From: Gemmatimonadota bacterium
GTDB lineage: Bacteria; Latescibacterota; UBA2968
Direction of reading: 5' to 3'
DNA: 47,473 nucleotides
NCBI GenBank assembly: GCA_026705765.1
Contig: JAPPAB010000102.1
Coordinates: 1-47,473 of the forward strand
Below the pieces are notes generated by a model. That model saw only the letters and a program-made list of their open reading frames with translations. It was not told the origin of the DNA and made no database searches. Made by a program: the position numbers and the translations under genes. Below, piece by piece: positions 1-8,149 of the stretch (positions are counted from its first letter, which is position 1; every line of letters starts with the position of its first letter).

Positions 1-693
1 CCCCTGGCTCGATACGCCACACCCTCAATGATCTGGGCCGGCGCGGCCAACGCCTGGGACCAGGGGGTGGACGGATTCGGAATCGGAGACCATCTCTGGG
101 CTCCCAACGGATGGCCCTGGACGGCTCACGAGTATGAAACTCTGCGACCGCTGGGGCATCCGAAGCTGCTGGAAACCGCCGACAAGGTCTATTTGGCCCA
201 TTCCAACCGCCGGCCCGATGCCTCTCTGAACTGGCTACCTGGCCGTTCCAAGCCGCTCCCTCAGAAAATCGAGGTCGATCGCCCGGTCCAGGTATCCTTC
301 TACGTAGCCGACCGATTGCACCACTGGCACAAGCTGGGGCGAGTCAAGTCGGTGGTGCTGCGGGTGCGCCTGCGCAACCTCATCCCGGACTACGATCGGG
401 TAGAGGTCGCTTTCAATCGGCAGGTGCTTCCCGAATCGATTCTCAAAAAAGTCGACATGACCTATCGATTGATAGGTCCCCAGTCCAGTTCGCATTCCCT
501 CGGCGCCTACGGCTACGCCTTCGACTACCACCTGGGTCCCGAACACTTTCCCAGGAATGGGCGCAATCTGGTGGAGGTCAAGCTGTTGAAGAGAGATCCC
601 GACGTGGAATTCGATTCCTCGGTTCTGCGGGTGGACTGCAAGATCGAATATCGGCTTCACCGCCACTTCGAACAACGGCCCATCGAGTACTGA
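1..693 (+). CDS. C-terminal part of a glycosidase-like protein (5' end outside window)
   Basis: The reading frame is open from the first base of the window, so this is the 3' part of a longer gene; an internal ATG lies at 28. The first visible 30 residues (small residues, then AWDQGVDGFGIGDHLW) look like the end of a TIM barrel, as in family-10-like glycosyl hydrolases. The remaining 150 or so residues are rich in alternating hydrophobic positions (VSFYVAD, VVLRVRLRNL, LVEVKLLKR) and resemble a C-terminal beta-sandwich. No catalytic residue is visible in the fragment, so the activity is inferred only from overall look. GC content and codon use are higher than in most of the window and match the neighbouring KamA gene. 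It converges on that gene, with a gap of about 25 bases. Confidence 0.55.
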   Translation, partial: PLARYATPSMIWAGAANAWDQGVDGFGIGDHLWAPNGWPWTAHEYETLRPLGHPKLLETADKVYLAHSNRRPDASLNWLPGRSKPLPQKIEVDRPVQVSFYVADRLHHWHKLGRVKSVVLRVRLRNLIPDYDRVEVAFNRQVLPESILKKVDMTYRLIGPQSSSHSLGAYGYAFDYHLGPEHFPRNGRNLVEVKLLKRDPDVEFDSSVLRVDCKIEYRLHRHFEQRPIEY

Positions 694-717
694 GATTCCC
701 CAGGACTGCAATCCTGC

Positions 718-2124
718 TCATTCCCAGTCAACGTCCCCGAAGATCTTCAGGCGCTGCTGGGAGGGGCGCCGCTTGCGCCAGGTCTGGGATTCTCCCGTGT
801 TCTTGATTTGCCGCAGGACCTGCTCAAAGAAAAACCGCTTCTGGCCAAAGGCGGGACTCAGGTCGTCAAGCCAGGTGGCTTCGGGATCGTATCGGGCAAA
901 GAAGGGCCGGCCGACCCAGTCCGGGTCCCTTCCCTGGAGGAACCTGAGCACAAAGACTCTTTGTCCGTAGACCTCGGCCACTCCGTCCACGACCACCTTT
1001 CCGGGAGTGGCCGACATTGAGGGTCCGCGGACGGTGCGCGCCAGTCCGGAGACCCGCTTGTAGGCGGTGCGAAAGATCTCGGCGGCATCGGCCAGGGGCA
1101 CCTCGAAGTAGTTCTTGGGGCCGGTATCCCTCTCCACGAACATGTAGTAGGGCACGGCCCCGAGTCGCACCTGGGATCGCCACAGGTCGGCCCAGACTTC
1201 GGGGTTGTCATTGACGTGCCGGATGAGGGGAGCCTGGCAGCGAATGGCCGCTCCGGTCGCCAGGATCCGGCGAGCGGCCGCCCGGGCCGCGCGGGGCTGC
1301 AGTTCTCTGGGGTGGCTGTAGTGCGACATGACCGCCAGGTGCTTGCCCGCCCTGCGTACCTCCTCGAAGAGCCGGAGCAGGTCGTCGGCGTCAGGGTCCG
1401 TGAGGAAACGATAGGGCCAGTAGGCGGTGGCTTTGGTCCCCAGCCTGATGCTGACCACGTGTTGAAGCTCGGGAGAGAGTAGCGGCTCCAGGTAACGTCG
1501 CAGCACAGCCGTCTTCATGACCAGGGGATCCCCGCCGGTGAAGAGCACGCTGCTCACCTCGCGATGCTGCTTCAGGTAGTCCACCAGTTTCTCGGATTCC
1601 CTGGAAGCGAACTTCAGCTCGTCCATGCCCACGAACTGGGGCCAGCGAAAGCAGTAGGTGCAGTAGGCGTGGCAGGTCTGGCCCTGGCTGGGAAAGAAGA
1701 GCACGGTCTCCCGATACTTGTGCTGCATTCCCTGAAGGGGTTCCTGACCCAATCGGGGGACGTTGAACTCCATCTGTCCGGCGGGATGGGGATTGAGTCC
1801 AGCCTGTATCTGGCGGGCCGCCGCCTCGACCTCCTTGGCCGGGGCCTTGCGCCAGACCAGCTCCATCATTCTGGAGAGATCCTTGCGATCCAGCATGCCC
1901 GGCTGCGGGAATGTCAGTTGGTAGATGGGGTCGTCGGGAACGTCCTGCCAGCGGATCAGCTTTTCTATGACATAGCGGTTGACGCGGAACGGCAACACCG
2001 CCGACACGGCCTTGATGGCGAGGATCTCGTTGGGAGGCAGAGCCTTCAGTTGCGGAATCTTGTCAATATCTTTTCGGGTGTAGGCCTTGTACTTGCGCCC
2101 TTTTATTTTCGCTTCAGCTGTCAT
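718..2124 (-). CDS. KamA-family radical SAM aminomutase-like protein
   Basis: The 468-residue protein has the radical SAM cluster motif CX3CX2C at Cys151, Cys155 and Cys158 (TCHAYCTYCFRW), followed by a glycine-rich SAM-binding segment (LFTGGDPLV). Near the C-terminus, TPGKVVVDG carries a lysine placed where lysine 2,3-aminomutases hold their pyridoxal phosphate. The family shifts amino groups between adjacent carbons, for example making beta-lysine, or acts on the lysine of elongation factor P; the substrate here cannot be told. The start is ATG at 2124, preceded by AGGAG. The gene is clearly GC-richer than DNA to the right of about position 2300, and its right flank ends at a broken Gfo/Idh gene. 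It may therefore belong to a transferred segment or to a wrongly joined contig. Confidence 0.85.
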   Translation of the reverse strand: MTAEAKIKGRKYKAYTRKDIDKIPQLKALPPNEILAIKAVSAVLPFRVNRYVIEKLIRWQDVPDDPIYQLTFPQPGMLDRKDLSRMMELVWRKAPAKEVEAAARQIQAGLNPHPAGQMEFNVPRLGQEPLQGMQHKYRETVLFFPSQGQTCHAYCTYCFRWPQFVGMDELKFASRESEKLVDYLKQHREVSSVLFTGGDPLVMKTAVLRRYLEPLLSPELQHVVSIRLGTKATAYWPYRFLTDPDADDLLRLFEEVRRAGKHLAVMSHYSHPRELQPRAARAAARRILATGAAIRCQAPLIRHVNDNPEVWADLWRSQVRLGAVPYYMFVERDTGPKNYFEVPLADAAEIFRTAYKRVSGLARTVRGPSMSATPGKVVVDGVAEVYGQRVFVLRFLQGRDPDWVGRPFFARYDPEATWLDDLSPAFGQKRFFFEQVLRQIKNTGESQTWRKRRPSQQRLKIFGDVDWE

Positions 2125-2299
2125 TTGCTCTCCTGGGGGCTAACTCGATCGGGGCCATTCCCTATGCCTTCATTCCGCCGCAGCCACTACTGACCCCTGG
2201 CCGGACAGCTTCTTTCGTCCAGTGTTCTCGGTTGTTGAAGGGGCCAAAGCATACCACCTCGGGCGAAAAGTTCAAGTGCCGGCCGCGTTGGGGCCCTAC

Positions 2300-2477
2300 C
2301 GAGAAAAGCATCGAGATCACCGGTCGCACGCAGGCCCTCGGCAACCGCCTCTTCCCGCCTGGATTCCGTAATATCGCACACCCCCACCACATCGTACAAA
2401 CCCGTCTCGCGCATCGTTCTCAGATGACCGCCTGCCACCCGCCCAAATCCAATAATACCCGCCTTGATCTTTTCCAT
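2300..2477 (-). pseudogene. N-terminal stump of a Gfo/Idh/MocA oxidoreductase
   Basis: Reading from ATG at 2477, about 59 residues look like the NAD-binding start of a Gfo/Idh/MocA dehydrogenase: KAGIIGFGRVAGGH is the glycine-rich loop, VVGVCDITESRREEA is the second strand and helix, and DLDAFL ends the third element. After residue 60 the frame runs on to 2187 but becomes arginine- and proline-rich with no family resemblance, and base composition jumps to the GC-rich left segment. More than 80 percent of a normal 330-380 residue protein is missing. The start codon follows directly on the stop of the RraA remnant, as in a tight operon. Confidence 0.75.
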
Positions 2478-2566
2478 TTATTCTTCCTCATTATCTCCGT
2501 ATTCTTCACCGCGATAAGCCGCGCGCAATTCGGCGATATTGGTCGCCTTCTCAACGCGCGCATGAA
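2458..2566. repeat. 109-bp imperfect direct repeat, left copy
   Basis: This copy covers the 3' end of an RraA gene and the first codons of a Gfo/Idh gene. I count about 6 mismatches in 109 positions against the right copy, with no length difference. The two copies bracket the DUF3500 gene. Confidence 0.85.
2478..2566 (-). pseudogene. 3' remnant of a second RraA-family gene
   Basis: Translated on the - strand this stretch reads ARVEKATNIAELRAAYRG and then an acidic tail ending in stop TAA at 2480-2478. It matches the last 30 or so residues of the intact RraA-family protein at 3709-4434 almost exactly; differences include E for K and N for D. The 5' part is missing and is replaced by the DUF3500 gene at 2581-3684. 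Base differences from the intact copy (about 6 in 109) suggest an older paralogue rather than a very recent duplication. Confidence 0.8.
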
Positions 2567-2580
2567 CTGTCTCGTTGGAT

Positions 2581-3684
2581 TCATTCGGCCCCGATCCACG
2601 CGGAACCGTAGTCGTTATCAAGCTCACGATACATGCTGTGAGCATGATCTATGGTGCCTTCGCCGTTTTGAACCGCGTATTCGATTACCATGGACGGGCT
2701 GGTCACGCGGAAATACGCGGCGCCCAGGACACCCTGCCGCCCCCACCATCCAAAGTATGTGTCCTCGATCTCGGCCACCACGGTTTTCATTTTCTCAGCA
2801 TAGTCGTCATTGTTCATGAAACCCAAACGGGCCTCGATCACATCCAGGAGTAACGTTCTCTGCATAGCTGTAAGTTCGCTTCCCTTAATACCTTCCGGCG
2901 CAACTGTTGCACCATACTTTCCTGGCCCCAGCAAGAGGTCGATGGGCTGCTCTGCACGAACGGCTTGTCCTTTCTGTTCGTCCGTAAGGCTATTCATGAA
3001 CGCTTGCGCTGCCGCAGTTTCCCTCTGCGTAATGAAGATTTCGTCACCGTCAAGGCGCAAGTGCAGCGGTTGGCCACCAGTCAGCATCGGTGAAAAGGAA
3101 ACGTTCGGTCCGAATACTGTGGCGTTTAATGCGAGATGGTGCCCGCCGAACTGGAACATCCAGGGCTCTGTACTTGACGGTTCACCGAGAAATGCAGCGT
3201 AAAAGTACTCACTGCCGTATTTCATGACGCCGAACAGGTCTCCTGAGATCAGTAAGTCTGCTGCGGCCAGTTGATAAGTGATATTTTTCACACCGTCTTC
3301 ACTCAAGAGTTCACCAAGGAGCTTATCGAGATTCGCCCGCTGTATTGCAGAGAGAACACCGAGCTTTACACCACCACGCGGAACCATACCCTCAGGAAAG
3401 TTGGACCAATTTGAACGCTGTGCGTTATCGGTAAACCGATATGTCGCCGCTTGTCTCTGATTGTCGTCCAGTGAGTCAAGAAAGAGCCTTGCAGCCGCCA
3501 CGATCGCCACGGTCTTCTCGTCGGCAACAGGCAGGTCGTGAGCGTGCTTGAGATTGATCTCTACTGGTACGGGAACCGCTCCAAAAAAGACCCGAGCTAC
3601 AATATCGGGGTGAGAAAACAGATAGACGAAAACTGCGGCAACGACAATCACTGCACCGAGAAGGTAGATCAACACACGTCTCAT
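2581..3684 (-). CDS. Membrane-anchored DUF3500 family protein
   Basis: The 367-residue protein starts with one hydrophobic segment (residues 4-24, rich in L, I, V and A), so it is probably anchored in or exported through the inner membrane. The body carries hallmarks I associate with DUF3500: RSNWSNFPEGMVPRGG near residue 90, a GEPSSTEPWMFQFGGHHLAL block around 170-190, a terminal H-x-H segment and NDYG near the C-terminus. The family is found in bacteria and fungi and has no established function; the clustered His and Trp residues hint at a metal or ligand site. The gene lies between two 109-bp direct repeats and has replaced most of an RraA paralogue. Its start codon abuts the repeat boundary, so its original promoter is probably lost and it may be read from the RraA operon. 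Confidence 0.8.
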   Translation of the reverse strand: MRRVLIYLLGAVIVVAAVFVYLFSHPDIVARVFFGAVPVPVEINLKHAHDLPVADEKTVAIVAAARLFLDSLDDNQRQAATYRFTDNAQRSNWSNFPEGMVPRGGVKLGVLSAIQRANLDKLLGELLSEDGVKNITYQLAAADLLISGDLFGVMKYGSEYFYAAFLGEPSSTEPWMFQFGGHHLALNATVFGPNVSFSPMLTGGQPLHLRLDGDEIFITQRETAAAQAFMNSLTDEQKGQAVRAEQPIDLLLGPGKYGATVAPEGIKGSELTAMQRTLLLDVIEARLGFMNNDDYAEKMKTVVAEIEDTYFGWWGRQGVLGAAYFRVTSPSMVIEYAVQNGEGTIDHAHSMYRELDNDYGSAWIGAE

Positions 3685-3688
3685 GGAT

Positions 3689-3797
3689 CCCGCCTTGATC
3701 TTTTCCTTTTATTCTTCCTCATCATCTCCGTATTCTTCACCGCGATAAGCCGCGCGCAACTCGGCGATATTGGTCGCCTTTTTAACGCGCGCTTGAA
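3689..3797. repeat. 109-bp imperfect direct repeat, right copy
   Basis: This copy holds the true 3' end of the intact RraA-family gene plus a vestige of the following Gfo/Idh start. In the vestige the ATG has become AAG, and after seven codons the sequence switches into the ribosome-binding region of the DUF3500 gene. Confidence 0.85.
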
Positions 3798-4434
3798 GCG
3801 CCTCTTCCCCTGCGATCAGTTCCTTCACATTCGCCAGCACCTCCGCCATCCGATCTGCGGGAAACTTAACCGCGCCATTTTCATCCATGTGAATAATCTC
3901 GCCAGGTGCAACATCCATGCCACAAATCGACACCGGCACATTCACCGCCTGCACAGCCTGATCGCCATGCCCCGGCGATATACCCGTCAGCAAATACTGA
4001 AATTCCATCGGACGGATTTCATCGATATCTCTCGACGGTCCATTTGACACACACCCCACGCACCCCAACGCTTTCATCGTCGTCGTCATATTGCCGCCCG
4101 CAAGCCCCACCTTACCCGCAATTTCCGGCGGAAACTTCTGCTCCAGCGCCAGTATCGTCGGCTTTGGCGACGCATCCAGCGCCTCGGACACATCCATAAA
4201 CGACAACCGACTAAACCCCGCATCCGGCAACCCAAAAGTACACGTCACAGCATACCCGCACCGCGGGCCGAGTTCTGGATACATACACTTAATCGTCTGA
4301 TCCGTGTACCAGTTCTCAACCCACGGATTATAAAGCCCCAAACACAACGGATTACTCGGATACGTCGCCACCACATTTGTAATAGACGGCGTATCGAAAT
4401 TCTCCAACTCCTTCAAAATCTCCTGCTCTGTCAT
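3709..4434 (-). CDS. RraA-family aldolase/decarboxylase-like protein
   Basis: The 241-residue protein matches the RraA / 4-hydroxy-4-methyl-2-oxoglutarate aldolase fold. GGNMTTTMKALGCVGCVSNG leads into SRDIDEIR, where Arg135 and Asp136 correspond to the conserved substrate- and metal-binding pair, and PGEIIHMDENGAVKFP is the usual late GDxxxxDxDGVxxxP segment. Members cleave or decarboxylate 2-oxo acids with a divalent metal. Members beside Gfo/Idh and aldo/keto reductase genes usually belong to sugar-acid catabolism, and I infer that here. The start ATG at 4434 follows AAGGAG. The acidic tail (YGDDEEE) is shared with the remnant at 2478-2566. It is not the E. coli RNase E regulator in the strict sense. 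Confidence 0.82.
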   Translation of the reverse strand: MTEQEILKELENFDTPSITNVVATYPSNPLCLGLYNPWVENWYTDQTIKCMYPELGPRCGYAVTCTFGLPDAGFSRLSFMDVSEALDASPKPTILALEQKFPPEIAGKVGLAGGNMTTTMKALGCVGCVSNGPSRDIDEIRPMEFQYLLTGISPGHGDQAVQAVNVPVSICGMDVAPGEIIHMDENGAVKFPADRMAEVLANVKELIAGEEALQARVKKATNIAELRAAYRGEEYGDDEEE

Positions 4435-4453
4435 GGTATTCTCCTTAAAAGGC

Positions 4454-4505
4454 GGTCAGCCCGCCCAGCTCATCGGGCGACCACAGGGGGTCGCCCCTAC
4501 TGACC
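4454..4505. repeat. Nested palindromic intergenic repeat
   Basis: The element has an outer inverted repeat, GGTCAG (4454-4459) and CTGACC (4500-4505), enclosing a perfect 8-bp hairpin, GGGCGACC (4475-4482) and GGTCGCCC (4489-4496). It sits between the aldo/keto reductase start region side and the RraA start. Such GGGCGACC palindromes are familiar as dispersed intergenic repeats in many environmental bacterial genomes; only one copy occurs here. Confidence 0.7.
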
Positions 4506-4536
4506 AATTCACTTCACACTTCATCCTTCACACTTC

Positions 4537-5502
4537 TCACTTCCCCACCTTCACCACATGTCCCTGATCCCAATCCTGGATCAACGGCTCCAGATCATCC
4601 CAAAACGCCTCGGGAATTTCAATACTGCCAGCTTCGGCATTTTGAATCGTCTCCGCTTTGTTTCGCCCCCCGCAAATCGCCGTTGCAATCAACGGATGTC
4701 TTGTACACCACTGCAGCGATGCCGCCACCAGTGGAATGCCATAATCGTCGCAAAGCGCTTTTATCCTTCCAACCCGATCCAAAACAGCCTGACTAAAATT
4801 GCGATTCACATAAGAATGCCCGGGCAAGGGTCCCGTCGCCAGCAAACCGCGCTCCAGAGGCGTAGCAAGCGCAATCCCCACATTGTGTTTTTCAGCACCG
4901 GGAAAAATGAGTGTATCCGCCGTGCGATTCAACAAACTCCACGCATCGGGAACCACCGAAGCATCAAACTCGCCCGTATCAATGTACGGACCATTTGAAT
5001 CGGGATCATTCGCAGCAATACCGACAAAGCGCACCACACCCTCATCCTGCAATTTGCGCAACGCCCCAAGCGCACTATCTTTTGCCATCACCTGTTGCAT
5101 TGGAAAATCCATCGGATCGTGAATGTACAACACGTCAAACGCATCCAACCCCAACCGCTCCTGACTGTCTTCCACCTGCTGCATCACCCCGTCGAAAGAG
5201 AAATCGTATTCATTTCCCGATCTTCCCACTTTTGTCGTCACCGTACACTTTTCAGCCAGATCGGGGCGTTCGCGCAACGCACGACCAATAATCTTCTCGC
5301 TCACGGTATTCCCGTAAAGCGGTGCCGTATCGACCAGCGTACACCCGGCCTCAATAGCAGCCACCACATTCTCTACGCCCACATCTTCATCGACACCCGG
5401 CAAAAAATGACCATCTGCCCCCATCACACGAGCGAGAAATGCCGTACCAAAACTGACGATTGGAACCTCCAACCCCGTTCTACCCAATATCTTACTCTGC
5501 AT
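4537..5502 (-). CDS. Aldo/keto reductase
   Basis: NAD(P)H-dependent oxidoreductase with the family's catalytic tetrad visible: Asp and Tyr in TLVDTAPLYGNTVSE, Lys in TVTTKVG and His in LYIHDPMD. The (beta/alpha)8-barrel length is normal (321 residues). The general pattern resembles D-threo-aldose or L-fucose dehydrogenase-like AKRs, so a sugar lactone or aldose substrate is plausible. An in-frame ATG lies upstream at 5526, but ATG at 5502 is preceded at good distance by GGGGA, so 5502 is preferred. It lies about 100 bases upstream of the RraA-family gene on the same strand and could feed the same pathway. Confidence 0.87.
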   Translation of the reverse strand: MQSKILGRTGLEVPIVSFGTAFLARVMGADGHFLPGVDEDVGVENVVAAIEAGCTLVDTAPLYGNTVSEKIIGRALRERPDLAEKCTVTTKVGRSGNEYDFSFDGVMQQVEDSQERLGLDAFDVLYIHDPMDFPMQQVMAKDSALGALRKLQDEGVVRFVGIAANDPDSNGPYIDTGEFDASVVPDAWSLLNRTADTLIFPGAEKHNVGIALATPLERGLLATGPLPGHSYVNRNFSQAVLDRVGRIKALCDDYGIPLVAASLQWCTRHPLIATAICGGRNKAETIQNAEAGSIEIPEAFWDDLEPLIQDWDQGHVVKVGK

Positions 5503-5518
5503 CGCAAATCTCCCCAAG

Positions 5519-5558
5519 CGAATCAACGAATCTACGAATAGACGAATCTACGAAGAGG
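5519..5558. repeat. Five 8-bp tandem units (CGAATCTA type)
   Basis: Consecutive units CGAATCAA, CGAATCTA, CGAATAGA, CGAATCTA and CGAAGAGG occur directly upstream of the aldo/keto reductase. They may be a dispersed filler repeat or repeated operator half-sites; the sequence alone does not decide. The rest of the 5559-5723 gap shows no gene. Confidence 0.65.
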
Positions 5559-5723
5559 TTACAACTGCGCCAGCAGTTCATCTACGATCAGATTCTCAGA
5601 GAACGCTCACGCATAATAGACGACAGAACCTCGCGTGTCAATGCGAAAAAATCCCCTGCTCTGTGTCGCATAAATAAAAACAACGATCCATGCCTGTTCG
5701 GTCGAATGGTAATGAAAAGAATA

Positions 5724-5752
5724 TTGACAGCCTATTTGCAATCTGTTATACT
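5724..5752 (+). promoter_or_regulatory. Consensus sigma-70 promoter of the restriction-modification operon
   Basis: TTGACA at 5724-5729, a 17-base spacer and TATACT at 5747-5752 make a near-perfect housekeeping promoter. Normal spacing puts transcription start at about 5759, which is the A of the hsdM ATG. The mRNA would then have no 5' leader and no Shine-Dalgarno site, consistent with the absence of one. Confidence 0.82.
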
Positions 5753-5758
5753 GTAAAT

Positions 5759-7588
5759 ATGACAAACATAACAAAAATACACGACATTTCGGCTGTTTTA
5801 CGTGCGATTCGCGCCCATCTTGACCTCACACAAGAGCAACTCGCGGAGAAACTCGGCGTTGCCTTCGCCACCGTCAACCGCTGGGAAGGTGGCGTAACTA
5901 AGCCTCAGAAGGCAGCGCGAGAGGCCATCGTCGCACTCGCAGACGAGGCGGGAATCGACATGGCGGAAGTTGCCGCAGAACCAGTCGAAGCCGCAGCGCA
6001 AGTGACAAGACGACGGCGCGTTTCCAAAGCTCCTTCCACGAAAACCATGGAACAGATGCTGTGGGACGCGGCCTGCTCCATCCGAGGTGAAAAGGACGCG
6101 GCCAGGTTCAAGGATTATCTACTCCCCCTTCTCTTTCTCAAACGCCTGTCCGATGTCTTCGACGACGAAATCGAGCGTCTCGCAGAGGAATACGGCGACC
6201 AGGAGACCGCCCTGGAAATAGCCGAAACTGACCATAACCTGCTGCGCTTCTACCTGCCACCCGAGGCGCGATGGGCTGTCATAAATGGGCGAGAGAGTTA
6301 TGATTGGCCTGATGACCAGGGGCGAAGCACACGCCCGAAGGATATTGGCGAGCACCTGACAAAATCTGTCCGCGCCATCGTGCGATATAACCCCTCGCTC
6401 TCTGGCGTCATTGACCTTGTGGATTTCGCCGCCGAGCGCAATGGACAGCGCGACATTAACGCAGCAAAACTCACCGAAGTTGTCGAAACCTTCTCGGATC
6501 CACGCTACCGCCTGGGACTTGCCGACGTTCAGCCAGATTTCCTCGGACGTGCCTACGAGTTTCTCCTGCGAAAATTTGCCGAAGGCTCCGGCCAGAGCGC
6601 GGGCGAATTTTTTACCCCAACCGAAGTCGGTTTTCTAATGGCGCACATCATGCGTCCAAGACCCGGTGAGGAATGCCACGACTATGCCTGCGGTTCGGCT
6701 GGTCTGCTCGTCAAGCTCCAACTCGTCGCCCGCGAACTCGATCCCATCAGCCGCGTGCCGCTCAAACTCTATGGACAGGAGCTACAAGCCGAAAGCTACG
6801 CGGTCGCCAAAATGAACGCCATCATCCATGACATGGAAGCGGAGATCGAGCGAGGCGATACCATGATCAATCCGAAGTTCAAAACCGCAGACAGTAAAAT
6901 CCGCACTTATGACATCGTCGTCGCCAATCCAATGTGGAATCAACCGTTCAACCCGGACATCTTTACCGACGATCCCTTCGACCGCTTCCGCACCCAGGGC
7001 GGCGTCACCACCGGCAAAGGCGACTGGGCCTGGCTTCAGCACACACTCACATGCTTGAGCGAGCGTGGACGTGCGGCAGTGGTACTCGACACCGGCGCAG
7101 TGACGCGCGGATCTGGTTCCAGAAATGAGGACAGAGAACGCAACATCCGCAAGTGGTTTGTTGAGAACGACCTGATTGACGGCGTGATCCTGCTGCCGGA
7201 CAACCTCTTCTACAACACCAGCGCCGCTGGCGTGATCATCGTCCTCTCAAAGCGAAAGCCTGCCTCACGAAAGAACAAAATCGTGCTCCTCAACGCCAGC
7301 CAGCGCGTGCGTAAGGGCCGTCCGAAAAACTATATCCCGGAAGAAGACCTGCGCCCACTCGCAGCCGCCTATCTCAAAGGCGAACCAGTTGAAGGCGAGG
7401 TCGCAGTCATCACGCGGGAGCAAGTAGTGGAAGCAGACTACAACCTCAGCCCGAGCCGGTGGGCAGGGCAGACGGACGCCTTTGACCACCGGCCTATCTC
7501 AGAGATTATTGCAGACTTGAACAAACTGAATGAAGAAGCCCGTGAGATTGACGGGCATTTGGCAATGATGTTGGCAAAACTGAAATGA
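5759..7588 (+). CDS. hsdM: Type I restriction-modification DNA methyltransferase with N-terminal HTH
   Basis: This is a 609-residue N6-adenine methyltransferase subunit. Residues about 8-60 form a Cro/XRE-type helix-turn-helix ([20 protein letters not shown]). From about residue 97 the normal HsdM N-terminal helical domain begins ([28 protein letters not shown]). The methylase core has EFFTP (284-288), the AdoMet motif YACGSAGLL (309-317) and the catalytic motif NPMW (390-393), where the more usual form is NPPF or NPPW. With HsdS it would form the M2S methylase and with HsdR the restriction complex. The frame stays open upstream to 5690, but the promoter at 5724-5752 lies inside that extension, so 5759 is the better start. 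The HTH may let the methylase control its own operon; this is inference. Confidence 0.93.
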   Translation: MTNITKIHDISAVLRAIRAHLDLTQEQLAEKLGVAFATVNRWEGGVTKPQKAAREAIVALADEAGIDMAEVAAEPVEAAAQVTRRRRVSKAPSTKTMEQMLWDAACSIRGEKDAARFKDYLLPLLFLKRLSDVFDDEIERLAEEYGDQETALEIAETDHNLLRFYLPPEARWAVINGRESYDWPDDQGRSTRPKDIGEHLTKSVRAIVRYNPSLSGVIDLVDFAAERNGQRDINAAKLTEVVETFSDPRYRLGLADVQPDFLGRAYEFLLRKFAEGSGQSAGEFFTPTEVGFLMAHIMRPRPGEECHDYACGSAGLLVKLQLVARELDPISRVPLKLYGQELQAESYAVAKMNAIIHDMEAEIERGDTMINPKFKTADSKIRTYDIVVANPMWNQPFNPDIFTDDPFDRFRTQGGVTTGKGDWAWLQHTLTCLSERGRAAVVLDTGAVTRGSGSRNEDRERNIRKWFVENDLIDGVILLPDNLFYNTSAAGVIIVLSKRKPASRKNKIVLLNASQRVRKGRPKNYIPEEDLRPLAAAYLKGEPVEGEVAVITREQVVEADYNLSPSRWAGQTDAFDHRPISEIIADLNKLNEEAREIDGHLAMMLAKLK

Positions 7589-7613
7589 ACCCTGCGATGC
7601 AAAGGAGGAACAC

Positions 7614-7991
7614 ATGGGCGCAACACACGTAACAGTCAGGATTACAAACCCCGCTGACCAGGACAAGTTCTGGGAAGGGCTTTTTCTGGTGGATACAGGC
7701 GCGACGGATTCCTTGGTGCCCAGGCCGCACCTCGAAGCCATCGGCCTCAAACCTGAGGGAAAACGCGTGTATGAACTGGCCGACGGCAGCGAGATCGCAG
7801 TGGATGTCGCCGTTGCCAAAATAGAGTTCATGGGCGAGTTCGTTGGCGGAACGATCATATTCGGCGAGGCCGACACGGAGCCACTGCTGGGCGTAACTGC
7901 GCTGGAATCCGTCGGCATCGAAGTAGATCCGTTGAATCAGCAATTGAAGAGGCTACCCGCCGTGCGACTAAAAAGAATGGCGAATTTATAA
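7614..7991 (+). CDS. Retropepsin-like (clan AA) aspartic protease
   Basis: A 125-residue single-domain protein with the aspartic protease signature [13 protein letters not shown] (catalytic Asp27-Thr-Gly) and a second-half hydrophobic strand [16 protein letters not shown] typical of bacterial retroviral-type proteases, which work as homodimers. A strong ribosome site (AAAGGAGG) precedes ATG 7614. It lies 25 bases after hsdM and its stop overlaps the start of the truncated hsdS (TAATG), so it is translated as part of the operon. Proteases of this type appear next to mobile and toxin-antitoxin-like genes, but I know of no established role in type I restriction. Cleavage of an Hsd subunit or of a phage protein is speculation. 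Confidence 0.82.
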   Translation: MGATHVTVRITNPADQDKFWEGLFLVDTGATDSLVPRPHLEAIGLKPEGKRVYELADGSEIAVDVAVAKIEFMGEFVGGTIIFGEADTEPLLGVTALESVGIEVDPLNQQLKRLPAVRLKRMANL

Positions 7992-8110
7992 TGAACGAAG
8001 CCTGGACCTGGCGTCCTCTTGGGGAACTGTTCGAGATCGGCGCAGGAAAAACCATGTCCGCCGCCGCTCGCAACGGCCCCGACAAGACACCATTCCTTAC
8101 TGACCAATGA
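7991..8110 (+). pseudogene. N-terminal stump of a former hsdS
   Basis: A 39-codon frame overlaps the protease stop (TAATG). It reads [20 protein letters not shown] and continues to KTPFL, which is the classic start of an HsdS target-recognition domain (W-x-LG-xx-x-IG-GKTPS-like). It stops early at TGA 8108-8110. The intact hsdS starts 40 bases later, so this is probably the leftover of a previous specificity gene replaced by recombination. Confidence 0.78.
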
Positions 8111-8149
8111 TATTTTGAGAATATTTGCCTCACTCATAAAGGAAAAAAA

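Noticed and set aside
5559-5650. Short reverse frame (AFSENLIVDELLAQL) upstream of the aldo/keto reductase as a gene remnant
   Set aside because: Only 15 codons between stops and no recognisable family; too little to call.
5690-5758. Upstream 23 codons of hsdM
   Set aside because: They contain the -35 and -10 boxes of the promoter and have no ribosome site.
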